DNA of 45,335 nucleotides from JAZNOL01 sp045580815 (lineage in GTDB: Bacteria > Bacillota > Clostridia > RUG12999): NCBI GenBank assembly GCA_045580815.1, contig JAZNOL010000046.1, forward strand, positions 1 to 45,335. Reading direction: 5' to 3'. This document shows positions 32,561 to 40,988 of the stretch, in pieces; the stretch's first letter is position 1; the number at the start of each line of letters is the position of its first letter. Under the pieces are notes generated by a model that was not told where the DNA came from, ran no database searches, and was given only the letters and a program-made list of their open reading frames with translations. The position numbers were made by a program, and so were the translations under genes.

Positions 32561-33319
32561 TTAAAAGGAAACAGTTTCGTTTTCGTACTCAACGCCTACC
32601 AGCGTAAGTCCGCATGCGGGTAGAGTAACCCCGGCATCACTGCGGTCTGAAACAAAAATTTTATCAATGTCATCGGGAAGTTTTTTTAAAAGTCCAATTT
32701 CAAGCAATGTTCCACAGATTATACGTACCATATTATATAAAAATCCGTTGCCGCACAAGATGAAATCAACATACTCACCTTTTTGAACAATGTCAATGGA
32801 ATAAAGTGTACGTACAGTGGATTTTTTTGTTTTGCCCAAAGATGAAAACGGAGCAAAATCATGAGTGCCGCAAAGCTTTTTTGCTGCTGTTTTTGCGGCG
32901 GTTATATCAAAGTTGTTTGTTGTGTCGTAAAAATAAACATATTTTCTTTCAAAAACATTTGGTTTTGAAAAGCTTATGCGATACCGATATGTCTTTTTTG
33001 AAGCACAAAGACGGCTGTGAAACCGCTCGGTTGCTTCGCATACATCCGTAACACGTATATCGTGAGGCAGATATTGGTTTAAATACTCCAAAACTTCATT
33101 ACAGGTTAAATTGGCATCGGTTTTAAAATTTGCCACCTGTGCCAGGGCGTGAACCCCGGCATCAGTACGACCGGAAGCAAAAATTTCGGTATTTTTGCCG
33201 GTCATTTTTGAAAGTACGGATTCAAATTTTGACTGGAGGGTATTATCGGTATTTTTTTGTTTTTGCCAGCCTCTGTAACGAGTGCCGTCATATTCAATTT
33301 TCAAACAAAAATTTTTCAT
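32561..33319 (-). CDS. truA: tRNA pseudouridine synthase A
   Basis: A 252-residue TruA, which isomerises uridines 38-40 in the tRNA anticodon arm. The catalytic Asp53 lies in the motif ASGRTDAGVHALAQ, and RYRISFSKPNVF and FLYNMVRIICGTLLEIG are family blocks. Length is typical. The ATG at 33319 is four bases past the upstream stop with no clear ribosome site, so translational coupling is likely. An in-frame start further upstream would overlap the previous gene. Confidence 0.95.
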   Translation of the reverse strand: MKNFCLKIEYDGTRYRGWQKQKNTDNTLQSKFESVLSKMTGKNTEIFASGRTDAGVHALAQVANFKTDANLTCNEVLEYLNQYLPHDIRVTDVCEATERFHSRLCASKKTYRYRISFSKPNVFERKYVYFYDTTNNFDITAAKTAAKKLCGTHDFAPFSSLGKTKKSTVRTLYSIDIVQKGEYVDFILCGNGFLYNMVRIICGTLLEIGLLKKLPDDIDKIFVSDRSDAGVTLPACGLTLVGVEYENETVSF

Positions 33320-33323
33320 TCTA

Positions 33324-34838
33324 TTATTTTGAAACATACCATAATTTATCAATGGCTGTTATTTTTCCAGAAACGCCTTCACCGTTTATGGTGGATTCTT
33401 CTAGAATAAGAATACCTTCTTCAGCTTCGTCCGACGGATCGGCAACGTAAAAATATCCTGTTTCTTCAGCATAGCTTGAAATCCATATTGCATGAGGAGT
33501 TTCGTAATCGTAAGCAACAACACCTTCGGGATGGTCTTTTAAAAGAGCAATGAGTGCATCTTTTTTGTCTTCATACAACAATGACGCAAAATCATCACCG
33601 TCATGCACATAGGCAGAAATCTCGTATGTTTTGTACTGGAATGTACTCTTGAGTCCTTCAGGTGACCATGCAAAGGGCTTGAGGCTGGATTCGGTTATTT
33701 TTACATAATCTTTGCCCGAAAGATTAGCCTTTTTGCGAAGCATCATCGCAACAGAAGCAAGAGTGCAAGAATCTTTATCACGCTGTTTCAAATAGATTGT
33801 TGTAGGCTCGTCAGATTCTTCATCCCCGGTGTTTTCGCTGTCGGTGTCTGTTTCATTTTCATCGGGATTTGCAGGAGTTTCGGGTTCGGTGGGAGTTTCT
33901 TCCGGTTTATCTGCATCTGCAGCGGTGTCTGTACCCTCAGGATTATCTGTGTCTGCGGGTTTGTCAGTATCTGCCGGCCCGTCTTCCAGTGCATTATAAG
34001 AAACCAAAACTGTTCGTGTTGTTTCGTCCCAATCTACTTTTGCACCAAAAACCTCGGCAACTGCACGCAAAGGCAACAGCAGACGGCTGTTGATGATAAC
34101 AGGTGCTGTGTCGAGAGTTTCTACCGACTGTTTTTCGGTTTTTTTGTTAAGAACAGACATAAGCTCGTTGCCTACCTGAAGTGCACACGCCGCTTTGTCA
34201 TTTTTTATGTTAGCTGTTTTGGTGGCATCTTTCCATGTAACTGTGCAGCCCATTTTTTCCATAACCGCACGTATCGGAACCATTGTTCTGCCGTTTATAA
34301 TAACAGGAGCCTGGTCAAATTCCACTTCTTCACCGTTATATTTAACTGTTATAACATCAAAACCTGTTCCGGAAATAAGACTGTAGGTTTCGCCGTTTTT
34401 CGGAGAAACAGAAAAATCTCTGCCTGCATATTTGAGGGCGTTCCCGGAAATTACCTGATATTTAAACGGTTCGGCAATTAAATTGTCAACAGCAACGTAC
34501 TCGTTGTTATTTTCGAGTTTTACCGAAACTATGCCGTTTTCAGATGTGTACGTGCCTTTGAAATTCAGAATCTGTTTTGTTCCTGATACTGTGGCATAAG
34601 CACTGCCGTCATTGTAAAAAGCAATATGTGCTGTTCTTTCGGCATCGCAATCGGTGTTGGCTTTATAAAAACCAAGCAGGTTTGCATCCTGAGAAAAATC
34701 AGAATATTTTGCGTAAAGAGTTTCGTAATTGCCGCCTTCAATATATTCGCTTATAAACTTATCATCCGCGGCAGATACTGTCATTCCGGTGCAGACAAAA
34801 ACAAGGGATAAAACAAGGCAAATTATTCTTCTCATCAT
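33324..34838 (-). CDS. Secreted C39-like peptidase with stalk domains
   Basis: A 504-residue exported protein. A signal peptide ends near VSA (about residue 24). It is followed by an unknown N-terminal region, a copper amine oxidase N-terminal-like (stalk) module with two APVIING/S-type repeats (PVIINGRTMVPIRAV and PVIINSRLLLPLRAV), an acidic Asp/Thr/Pro-rich linker (about 315-380), and a C39-like papain-fold domain. The Cys of RDKDSCTLASVAMML, the His of TPHAIWISSY and the Asp of VADPSDE form a plausible triad. AGGAG precedes the ATG at 34838. Role unknown. Confidence 0.8.
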   Translation of the reverse strand: MMRRIICLVLSLVFVCTGMTVSAADDKFISEYIEGGNYETLYAKYSDFSQDANLLGFYKANTDCDAERTAHIAFYNDGSAYATVSGTKQILNFKGTYTSENGIVSVKLENNNEYVAVDNLIAEPFKYQVISGNALKYAGRDFSVSPKNGETYSLISGTGFDVITVKYNGEEVEFDQAPVIINGRTMVPIRAVMEKMGCTVTWKDATKTANIKNDKAACALQVGNELMSVLNKKTEKQSVETLDTAPVIINSRLLLPLRAVAEVFGAKVDWDETTRTVLVSYNALEDGPADTDKPADTDNPEGTDTAADADKPEETPTEPETPANPDENETDTDSENTGDEESDEPTTIYLKQRDKDSCTLASVAMMLRKKANLSGKDYVKITESSLKPFAWSPEGLKSTFQYKTYEISAYVHDGDDFASLLYEDKKDALIALLKDHPEGVVAYDYETPHAIWISSYAEETGYFYVADPSDEAEEGILILEESTINGEGVSGKITAIDKLWYVSK

Positions 34839-34891
34839 CAAAACTCCTTTAAAATTTTATTATATACATGGATATTATTATACATAATTAT

Positions 34892-34920
34892 ATTGTAGCA
34901 CAAAAACGTAAAACTGTCAA
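34892..34920 (-). promoter_or_regulatory. Promoter of the C39-like peptidase gene
   Basis: Minus-strand TTGACA (34915-34920) and TACAAT (34892-34897), 17-base spacer ending TGTGC. Confidence 0.7.
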
Positions 34921-34998
34921 CAGAGATAATATTAAATTACCTTTACAAAAAAGAATGTTGTTTTTTCTTTGTTTTTTTAATTTTTTTCTGTGAATGTA

Positions 34999-35027
34999 TT
35001 GACTTTTGTTAGAAAATGTGGTAAACT
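34999..35027 (+). promoter_or_regulatory. Promoter of the HAD and first GRM block
   Basis: TTGACT (34999-35004) and TAAACT (35022-35027), 17-base spacer ending TGTGG. It is the only promoter seen before the diol dehydratase gene. Confidence 0.65.
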
Positions 35028-35056
35028 GTATAAAGAAAAGTAGGAGAAACAGACAA

Positions 35057-35821
35057 ATGAAGAAGCTTATTGTGTGTGATTTTGACGGCACGCTATATAA
35101 AAAAGAGAATAAACGTGAGTTTGAAAATGTGCTGAAAACCATTGAAAAATCAGGAGAAAACGGCATTTTGTTTGCTGTTGCAACAGGCAGACCGTTGTTT
35201 TTGATTAAAGAATTTTTAAAATCCGTTTACAAAGATATTTTTGTTATAAGCTGTGACGGTGCGTTGATTACAAAGGATGACAAAACCTTATATTCCCGTC
35301 CGATTGACAGCAAAACTGTCTGCCTTGCGGCAGAAAGTGCCGACTACGGATTTGCCGCTTGCACTAAGCTGCTGGCGTATATAAAATCTGCCGGAAAATC
35401 TGTAGAAAGGCAGCTTTTTGAGCAGCTTGAAGCACACGTTCTGCCTTTTGAAGATTTCTCGTCTGAAGATGAAATCTATAAAATGTTTTTTATTGAAAAT
35501 CCGCGAAAAAAACAGAAAAACACAGAAATTATCAAAGATTTTCCGTTTGTTTTAAAAAGCACATACATGAAAAACGGTATTTTTGAATTTTCTTCACCAA
35601 AAGCAGACAAAGCAAACGCGGCAGAGTTTTTGATGCAAATGTGTGGCATAAGCCGTGAAAACGTTTTTGTTTTCGGCAACGGCGACAACGATTTGCCTTT
35701 GTTTAAAAAATTTGAAAATTCTTATGCCGATATTGCCTCTCCGCCGCAGATAAAACACTCTGCAACACATATATTTGACAGTATACAGACAGAAATTGAA
35801 AAAATTATTTCCTATATATAA
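35057..35821 (+). CDS. HAD phosphatase, Cof/IIB type, heading the GRM locus
   Basis: A 254-residue HAD hydrolase with motif I DFDGTLYKKENK, motif II VATGR and motif IV FGNGDNDLPLF. AGGAG precedes the ATG at 35057; the frame opens at 35006 without a site. It is 12 bases upstream of the glycyl radical enzyme and shares its promoter, so it is probably expressed with the microcompartment. A sugar-phosphate phosphatase acting on a pathway intermediate would fit, but this is inference. Confidence 0.85.
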   Translation: MKKLIVCDFDGTLYKKENKREFENVLKTIEKSGENGILFAVATGRPLFLIKEFLKSVYKDIFVISCDGALITKDDKTLYSRPIDSKTVCLAAESADYGFAACTKLLAYIKSAGKSVERQLFEQLEAHVLPFEDFSSEDEIYKMFFIENPRKKQKNTEIIKDFPFVLKSTYMKNGIFEFSSPKADKANAAEFLMQMCGISRENVFVFGNGDNDLPLFKKFENSYADIASPPQIKHSATHIFDSIQTEIEKIISYI

Positions 35822-35833
35822 GAAGGTGCAAAA

Positions 35834-38350
35834 ATGAAAATTCTTAATTTCAAAGAACCTGCAAAATCCGAAAGAATTGACCGTCTTAAAGAAGACCTTT
35901 TCCGCAAAATGCCCGAAATTGAATCGGCACGTGCGGTTTTAATCACAGAATCCTATAAACAAACCGAAAATCTGCCAATTGTAAAACGCAGGTCAGCGGC
36001 ATTTTCGCATATACTCAAAAATATTCCGATTATTATACGTTACGGCGAACTGGTTGTTGGCAGTGCCACAATTGCCCCCAGAAGCTGTCAGGTTTTTCCT
36101 GAATACTCCTACAAATGGCTTGAAAGCGAATTTGAAACCGTTGCAACCAGAAGTGCCGACCCTTTTTATATTTCGGAAAAAACCGTTTCCGATTTAAAAG
36201 AAGTTTATCCTTACTGGGACGGCAAAACCACCAGCGACCTGGCAAGCGCCCTAATGGCACCGGAAGCAAAATCGGCAATTGACCACAACATTTTCACTCC
36301 CGGAAACTACTATTACAACGGTGTGGGACATGTTACGGTTGATTATGCAAAGGTGCTTAAAATCGGGTTTAACGGTATTATTGAAGAAATCCGCGAGGAA
36401 ATGAAAAGCTGTAGCTTCGGAGACGGAGACTATGCGTCAAAAACCGCCTTTTATGAAGCGGCACTTGAAAGCTGTGAAGCGGTGATTGCTTATGCAAAAC
36501 GTTACAGCACACTTGCAAAAACCGAGGCAGAAAACTGCGGCGATGCAAAACGCAAGCAGGAGCTTCTTACAATTGCCGAAAACTGTGCAAACGTGCCGGC
36601 AAACGGTGCAACCTCGTTCTATGAGGCGTGCCAGTCTTTCTGGTTTGTGCAGATGCTGCTTCAGACCGAATCCAGCGGACATTCAATTTCTCCCGGCAGA
36701 TTTGACCAGTATATGTATCCTTATTTTAAAAAGGATTTGGACAGCGGCAAAATCACTTATGATTTTGCACAGGAGCTTATGGACTGTATCTGGATAAAGC
36801 TCAACGACCTTAACAAGGTGCGTGACGCGGCATCGGGAGAGGGATTTGCAGGCTACAGCCTGTTCCAGAACCTTATTGCCGGAGGACAGACACCTGACGG
36901 ACGTGATGCCACAAACGAGCTTTCGTTTATGAGTATATACGCAACAATGCACGTTATGCTTCCTCAGCCGTCCTTTTCGGTGCGTGTGTGGAACGGCTCG
37001 CCGCAGAATTTCCTGATTGAAGCGGCAAAGCTCACCAGAACAGGCGTGGGGCTTCCTGCATATTACAATGACGAGGTTATTATCCCGTCACTTGTAAACA
37101 GAGGGCTTACCCTTGAAGAAGCACGTGATTACAACATTATCGGTTGTGTTGAACCTCAAAAATCCGGCAAAACCGACGGTTGGCACGATGCGGCGTTTTT
37201 CAACATGTGCCGCCCCCTTGAACTGGTATTTTCAAACGGTTATGACAAGGGCGAAAAAATTGGTCCGTCAACAGGCGATGTTGCCGCAATGAAAACCTTT
37301 GACGAATTTTATGATGCGTACAAAACGCAGATGAATTATATGATAAGCCTGCTTGTCAATGCGGACAACGCAATTGACGAGGCACACGCAAAAAGATGCC
37401 CCCTGCCCTTTTTATCCTGTATGGTTGATGACTGTATAAAACGCGGCAAAACTGTTCAGGAAGGCGGTGCGGTTTATAATTTCACAGGTCCTCAGGGCTT
37501 TGGTATTGCCAACATGGCAGACGCACTTTTTGCAGTCAAAAAACTTGTTTTTGAAGACAAAAAAATCACTATGGAATTTTTCAAACAGGCACTCCTAGAT
37601 AATTTCGGCAAGGGTGATGACAAACGTGCTCTTGAAGCAACCTGCGAAATTGTAAAACGTCTTGCCGCCGAGGGAAAAACCGCAGGCGAAACAGAAATCA
37701 AAGGAATTTTTGATGCTTGTCTTAAAATGACGGGTGCCGGAAAAGATTATTCACAGCTTCTTGATATGATAAACGCACTTCCCAAATTCGGCAACGATAT
37801 TGACGAAATTGATGCGTTTGCAAGAGATGTTGCCTATACATACACCCGTCCTCTTGAGCAGTACAAAAACCCACGAGGCGGTCAGTATCAGGCCGGATTG
37901 TATCCTGTTTCGGCAAACGTTCCGCTGGGTGCACAAACAGGTGCAACTCCCGACGGCAGATATGCCTACACCCCTGTTGCAGACGGTGTTTCACCCTGTG
38001 CCGGCAGAGATGTGAACGGTCCTACAGCATCGGCAAACTCTGTTTCAAAGCTCGACCATTTTATTGCATCAAACGGAACGCTTTTCAACATGAAATTTCA
38101 TCCGTCAGCTCTGAAAGGTCAGCAGGGGCTTGAAAACTTTGTTTCGCTTATCCGTGGCTATTTTGACCAGAAAGGCAGTCACATGCAGTTTAACGTTGTA
38201 AGCCGTGAAACTCTGCGTGATGCACAGGCACATCCCGAAAACTATAAAAACCTTGTTGTGCGTGTTGCCGGTTACAGTGCACTGTTTACAACGCTGTCAC
38301 GGTCATTGCAGGAGGATATTATAAGCCGTACCGAACAGTCGGCATTTTAA
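35834..38350 (+). CDS. B12-independent (glycyl radical) 1,2-propanediol dehydratase
   Basis: An 838-residue glycyl radical enzyme. The thiyl Cys438 and general-base Glu440 are in NIIGCVEPQ, and the radical Gly813 is in RVAGYSALF. The GCVEPQ motif and the overall length match diol/glycerol dehydratases (IGDH and the Roseburia diol dehydratase) rather than choline lyase or pyruvate formate-lyase. It dehydrates a 1,2-diol, here most likely 1,2-propanediol to propionaldehyde, inside the shell. GAAGGTG precedes the ATG. The neighbouring aldolase supports 1,2-propanediol from deoxy sugars; glycerol cannot be ruled out. Confidence 0.9.
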   Translation: MKILNFKEPAKSERIDRLKEDLFRKMPEIESARAVLITESYKQTENLPIVKRRSAAFSHILKNIPIIIRYGELVVGSATIAPRSCQVFPEYSYKWLESEFETVATRSADPFYISEKTVSDLKEVYPYWDGKTTSDLASALMAPEAKSAIDHNIFTPGNYYYNGVGHVTVDYAKVLKIGFNGIIEEIREEMKSCSFGDGDYASKTAFYEAALESCEAVIAYAKRYSTLAKTEAENCGDAKRKQELLTIAENCANVPANGATSFYEACQSFWFVQMLLQTESSGHSISPGRFDQYMYPYFKKDLDSGKITYDFAQELMDCIWIKLNDLNKVRDAASGEGFAGYSLFQNLIAGGQTPDGRDATNELSFMSIYATMHVMLPQPSFSVRVWNGSPQNFLIEAAKLTRTGVGLPAYYNDEVIIPSLVNRGLTLEEARDYNIIGCVEPQKSGKTDGWHDAAFFNMCRPLELVFSNGYDKGEKIGPSTGDVAAMKTFDEFYDAYKTQMNYMISLLVNADNAIDEAHAKRCPLPFLSCMVDDCIKRGKTVQEGGAVYNFTGPQGFGIANMADALFAVKKLVFEDKKITMEFFKQALLDNFGKGDDKRALEATCEIVKRLAAEGKTAGETEIKGIFDACLKMTGAGKDYSQLLDMINALPKFGNDIDEIDAFARDVAYTYTRPLEQYKNPRGGQYQAGLYPVSANVPLGAQTGATPDGRYAYTPVADGVSPCAGRDVNGPTASANSVSKLDHFIASNGTLFNMKFHPSALKGQQGLENFVSLIRGYFDQKGSHMQFNVVSRETLRDAQAHPENYKNLVVRVAGYSALFTTLSRSLQEDIISRTEQSAF

Positions 38351-38363
38351 AGAGGTATAAATT

Positions 38364-39146
38364 ATGAATTACAGTGACGTTACGGGCCGCATTTTTGATA
38401 TTCAGCGGTTTTCCGTTCATGACGGACCGGGCGTGCGCACAATAGTGTTTTTAAAAGGATGCCTTATGCGGTGCAGATGGTGCTGTAATCCTGAATCACA
38501 GGAATTTGAAATTCAGAAAATGAATTTTCCTGACAAAGAAAAAACCGTTGGCAAAGATGTAACCGCCGGCGAGATTATTTCCGGAGTTTTGCAGGATATG
38601 CCATATTACCGCAGAAGCGGCGGCGGACTTACACTTTCGGGCGGTGAGTCGCTTTTACAGCCTCAGTTTGCAAAAGCTCTGCTGTGTCTTGCAAAAGAAA
38701 ACAGCATAAACACCGCTATTGAAACTACCGCAAACGTGGATTTTAATATTATTGAGGAACTTCTTCCTTATATAGATTACTTTTTGATGGACATTAAACA
38801 CATGAGTAGCGAAAAGCACGAAAAATTCACAGGCAAGCCCAACGGCAGAATTTTGGAAAACGCCGAAAAAATTGCAAAAATGGCAAACAGTTATACTGTG
38901 CGTGTGCCGGTTATTCCGACATTTAACGATACAAAAGAAGAAATTGAAGATATTGCACGGTTTGCCGCAAAAATCGGTGCTGAAAAAATGCATATCCTGC
39001 CTTATCACAGGCTGGGATGCGACAAATACGCCGCTCTTGGCAGAGAGTATCTTATGGGCGACGTTCTGCCGCCGGACGATTCAAAAATGGCTATGCTTAA
39101 AGCGGCGGCTGAAAATTGCGGCATAAAATGCCAGATTGGCGGGTGA
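38364..39146 (+). CDS. Glycyl radical enzyme activase (radical SAM)
   Basis: A 260-residue activating enzyme that uses S-adenosylmethionine and a [4Fe-4S] cluster to make the glycyl radical. The cluster motif Cys33-x3-Cys37-x2-Cys40 is present, as is GGGLTLSGGESL, a SAM-site segment. After Cys40 the sequence passes into the barrel within about 25 residues, so the ferredoxin insert with extra clusters found in many non-PFL activases is absent. AGAGGT precedes the ATG, 13 bases after the dehydratase stop. It must act in the cytosol or before encapsulation. Confidence 0.9.
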   Translation: MNYSDVTGRIFDIQRFSVHDGPGVRTIVFLKGCLMRCRWCCNPESQEFEIQKMNFPDKEKTVGKDVTAGEIISGVLQDMPYYRRSGGGLTLSGGESLLQPQFAKALLCLAKENSINTAIETTANVDFNIIEELLPYIDYFLMDIKHMSSEKHEKFTGKPNGRILENAEKIAKMANSYTVRVPVIPTFNDTKEEIEDIARFAAKIGAEKMHILPYHRLGCDKYAALGREYLMGDVLPPDDSKMAMLKAAAENCGIKCQIGG

Positions 39147-39150
39147 TAAC

Positions 39151-39534
39151 ATGAATTTTGACAGTTTTAATTTACCAAACAACACCGACAAGGTCAGAAT
39201 AATTCAGGAGCTGGTTCCCGGCAAGCAGATAACAATTGCTCACATTATAGCAAACCCGGACAAGGTGCTTTATAAAAAACTGGGTCTTGACCCGGCGGTT
39301 GACTATGCAAAATCCGCAATCGGCATTGTGACGGTTTCCCCAGCGGAAACTGCGGTTATCTGCGGCGATATTGCCATAAAAAGCTCCGGTGCTGAACTTG
39401 GGTTTGTTGACAGATTTTCCGGCACGCTTATTGTTACGGGAACAGTTTCTCAGGTTGAGGAAGCTCTTGAGGCACTTTGCACCTACTGCCGTGACAAAAT
39501 GAAATTCACCGTGTGCGACATAACAAAAACATGA
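39151..39534 (+). CDS. pduU: PduU/EutS-type permuted BMC-H shell protein
   Basis: A 127-residue shell protein with a circularly permuted BMC fold, as in PduU and EutS. Matching blocks are IIQELVPGKQITIAHIIANP, GFVDRFSGTLIVTGTV and the end TVCDITKT. The N-terminus before RIIQE is about 18 residues, long enough for the beta-barrel plug of PduU. The ATG at 39151 has GGCGGG upstream and is preferred over a TTG at 39136. It overlaps the next gene at ATGA. Confidence 0.9.
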   Translation: MNFDSFNLPNNTDKVRIIQELVPGKQITIAHIIANPDKVLYKKLGLDPAVDYAKSAIGIVTVSPAETAVICGDIAIKSSGAELGFVDRFSGTLIVTGTVSQVEEALEALCTYCRDKMKFTVCDITKT

Positions 39535-39959
39535 TGAAACGGCTTATTTTAATAGGAAAAAGCGGAAGCGGAAAAACAACGCTTACCCGCCGGCTTAAAA
39601 ATCTGCCGGAGGAGTATCACAAAACCCAGTACATAGATTACGGCGATTTTATAATAGACACACCCGGCGAATACAGCGAGAATGCCTCACTTGCATCGGC
39701 ACTTGCACTTTACAGCTATGAGGCAGACATTGTGGGGCTGGTTATTGCGGCAGACGAGTGGTTTTCGCTGTTTCCACCCAACATAACCTGTCTTGTGAAC
39801 CGGGACGTTGTCGGGATTATAACAAAAACAGACAAAACCGAAGCAAATACCAACCGTGTAAAAGGCTGGCTTAAAGAAAGCGGATGCAAAAAAATCTTTG
39901 AAATCAGTTCAAAAACAGGTGAAGGCATTGACAAGCTGCTGGCTTATCTCGGCAAATAA
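39531..39959 (+). CDS. eutP: EutP/PduV-family GTPase
   Basis: A 142-residue small GTPase-like protein. Walker A GKSGSGKT is at residues 9-16, DTPG at 43-46 and the guanine-recognition motif TKTD near 100. EutP/PduV proteins are linked to microcompartment positioning or, for EutP, to acetate kinase activity; which applies is unknown. The ATG overlaps the pduU stop by four bases. Length fits the family. The operon segment ends about 80 bases before an internal promoter. Confidence 0.88.
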   Translation: MMKRLILIGKSGSGKTTLTRRLKNLPEEYHKTQYIDYGDFIIDTPGEYSENASLASALALYSYEADIVGLVIAADEWFSLFPPNITCLVNRDVVGIITKTDKTEANTNRVKGWLKESGCKKIFEISSKTGEGIDKLLAYLGK

Positions 39960-40042
39960 ACGGCATTTTAGCGGTTTTAAGCTGTGTTTTTGGTAAAATA
40001 AACAAAAACACAGAAAAATAAAGAAAAAACAACAAAAAACTA

Positions 40043-40071
40043 TTGACAACACAGAAAAAGTGTGGTATTAT
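40043..40071 (+). promoter_or_regulatory. Internal promoter of the second GRM block
   Basis: TTGACA (40043-40048) and TATTAT (40066-40071), 17-base spacer ending TGTGG. It lies between eutP and the aldolase and would drive aldolase to pduS. Confidence 0.75.
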
Positions 40072-40073
40072 TA

Positions 40074-40113
40074 AAATGCAAAATGTAAAGTGCAAAATGC
40101 AGAATGCAAAGTG
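40074..40113 (+). repeat. AATGCA-type short direct repeats
   Basis: Four to five near-repeats of (A)AATGCAAA/TGCAAAATG lie directly after the internal promoter, in the leader of the aldolase transcript. Their role is unknown. Confidence 0.5.
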
Positions 40114-40166
40114 GCACATATGCATATCCAAGTCAAAAAACAATTTACAATAAAGGAGAAAGAAAA

Positions 40167-40970
40167 ATGGTATCAGAATTTGAAATCAAAAAACAAATCT
40201 GCGACATCGGCAAACGTATTTATGACAAAGGCATGGTTGCCGCAAACGACGGAAACATTTCAGTTAAAGTCGGTGAAAATGAGTTCCTTTGCACACCCAC
40301 AGGCGTAAGCAAAGGCTTTATGACTCCCGAATACATCTGCAAGGTTGACGGTGACGGCAACGTGCTTCAGGCAAACGGTGCATTTAAACCTTCTTCGGAA
40401 ATCAAAATGCATCTTCGTGTTTATAAACAGCGTCCCGATGTTAACTCTGTAGTTCACGCTCATCCTATTTATGCAACAAGCTTTGCAATTGCGGGCATTC
40501 CGCTTACACAGCCGATTATGCCCGAAGCTGTTATTGCTTTAGGTTGCGTTCCGATTGCAGAATACGGCACACCTTCAACAGAAGAAATTCCGGATGCAGT
40601 TGAAAAATACTTACAGTATTATGATGCAGTTCTGCTTGCTAACCATGGTGCACTTTCTTATTCGGATTCACTTCTCAATGCTTATCACAAAATGGAATCT
40701 GTTGAGTTTTATGCAGAGCTTCTGTTTAAATCAAAACAGCTGGGCGGCCCGAAAGAGCTTTCTGACAGCCAGGTTGAAAGACTTTATGAAATCCGCCGTC
40801 AGTTTGGTCTTAAAGGCAAACATCCCGCAAACCTCTGTCCCAATGCAAAAGCAGGCAAAAAGAGCTGCCACAGCTGCTCAGGCAACTGCGGCGGTCACAG
40901 CGCAAGCGACTGTGATGCTGACCTTGTTGCTCAGATTACAAAAGCTGTTATGGCTCAGCTTGGCAAATAA
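40167..40970 (+). CDS. Class II aldolase, fuculose/rhamnulose type, encapsulated
   Basis: A 267-residue zinc-dependent aldolase (FucA/AraD fold) cleaving a deoxy-ketose 1-phosphate to DHAP and L-lactaldehyde. Zinc ligands appear as His97, His99 (VVHAHP) and His160 (LLANHGAL), with catalytic Glu78 (SSEIKMH). The C-terminus extends past the fold as a Cys-rich linker (Cys224, 234, 237, 241, 249) and an amphipathic helix at 250-266 typical of an encapsulation peptide. The ATG at 40167 has AAGGAG upstream. Its presence assigns the locus to the fucose/rhamnose GRM type. Fuculose versus rhamnulose substrate is undecided. Confidence 0.88.
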   Translation: MVSEFEIKKQICDIGKRIYDKGMVAANDGNISVKVGENEFLCTPTGVSKGFMTPEYICKVDGDGNVLQANGAFKPSSEIKMHLRVYKQRPDVNSVVHAHPIYATSFAIAGIPLTQPIMPEAVIALGCVPIAEYGTPSTEEIPDAVEKYLQYYDAVLLANHGALSYSDSLLNAYHKMESVEFYAELLFKSKQLGGPKELSDSQVERLYEIRRQFGLKGKHPANLCPNAKAGKKSCHSCSGNCGGHSASDCDADLVAQITKAVMAQLGK

Positions 40971-40988
40971 TAAGAGCAGGGTAACGGT

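Noticed and set aside
40104..40166. Upstream in-frame start for the aldolase
   Set aside because: AAGGAG and ATG at 40154-40169 give the conserved N-terminus; the extension is encoded by the AATGCA-repeat leader.
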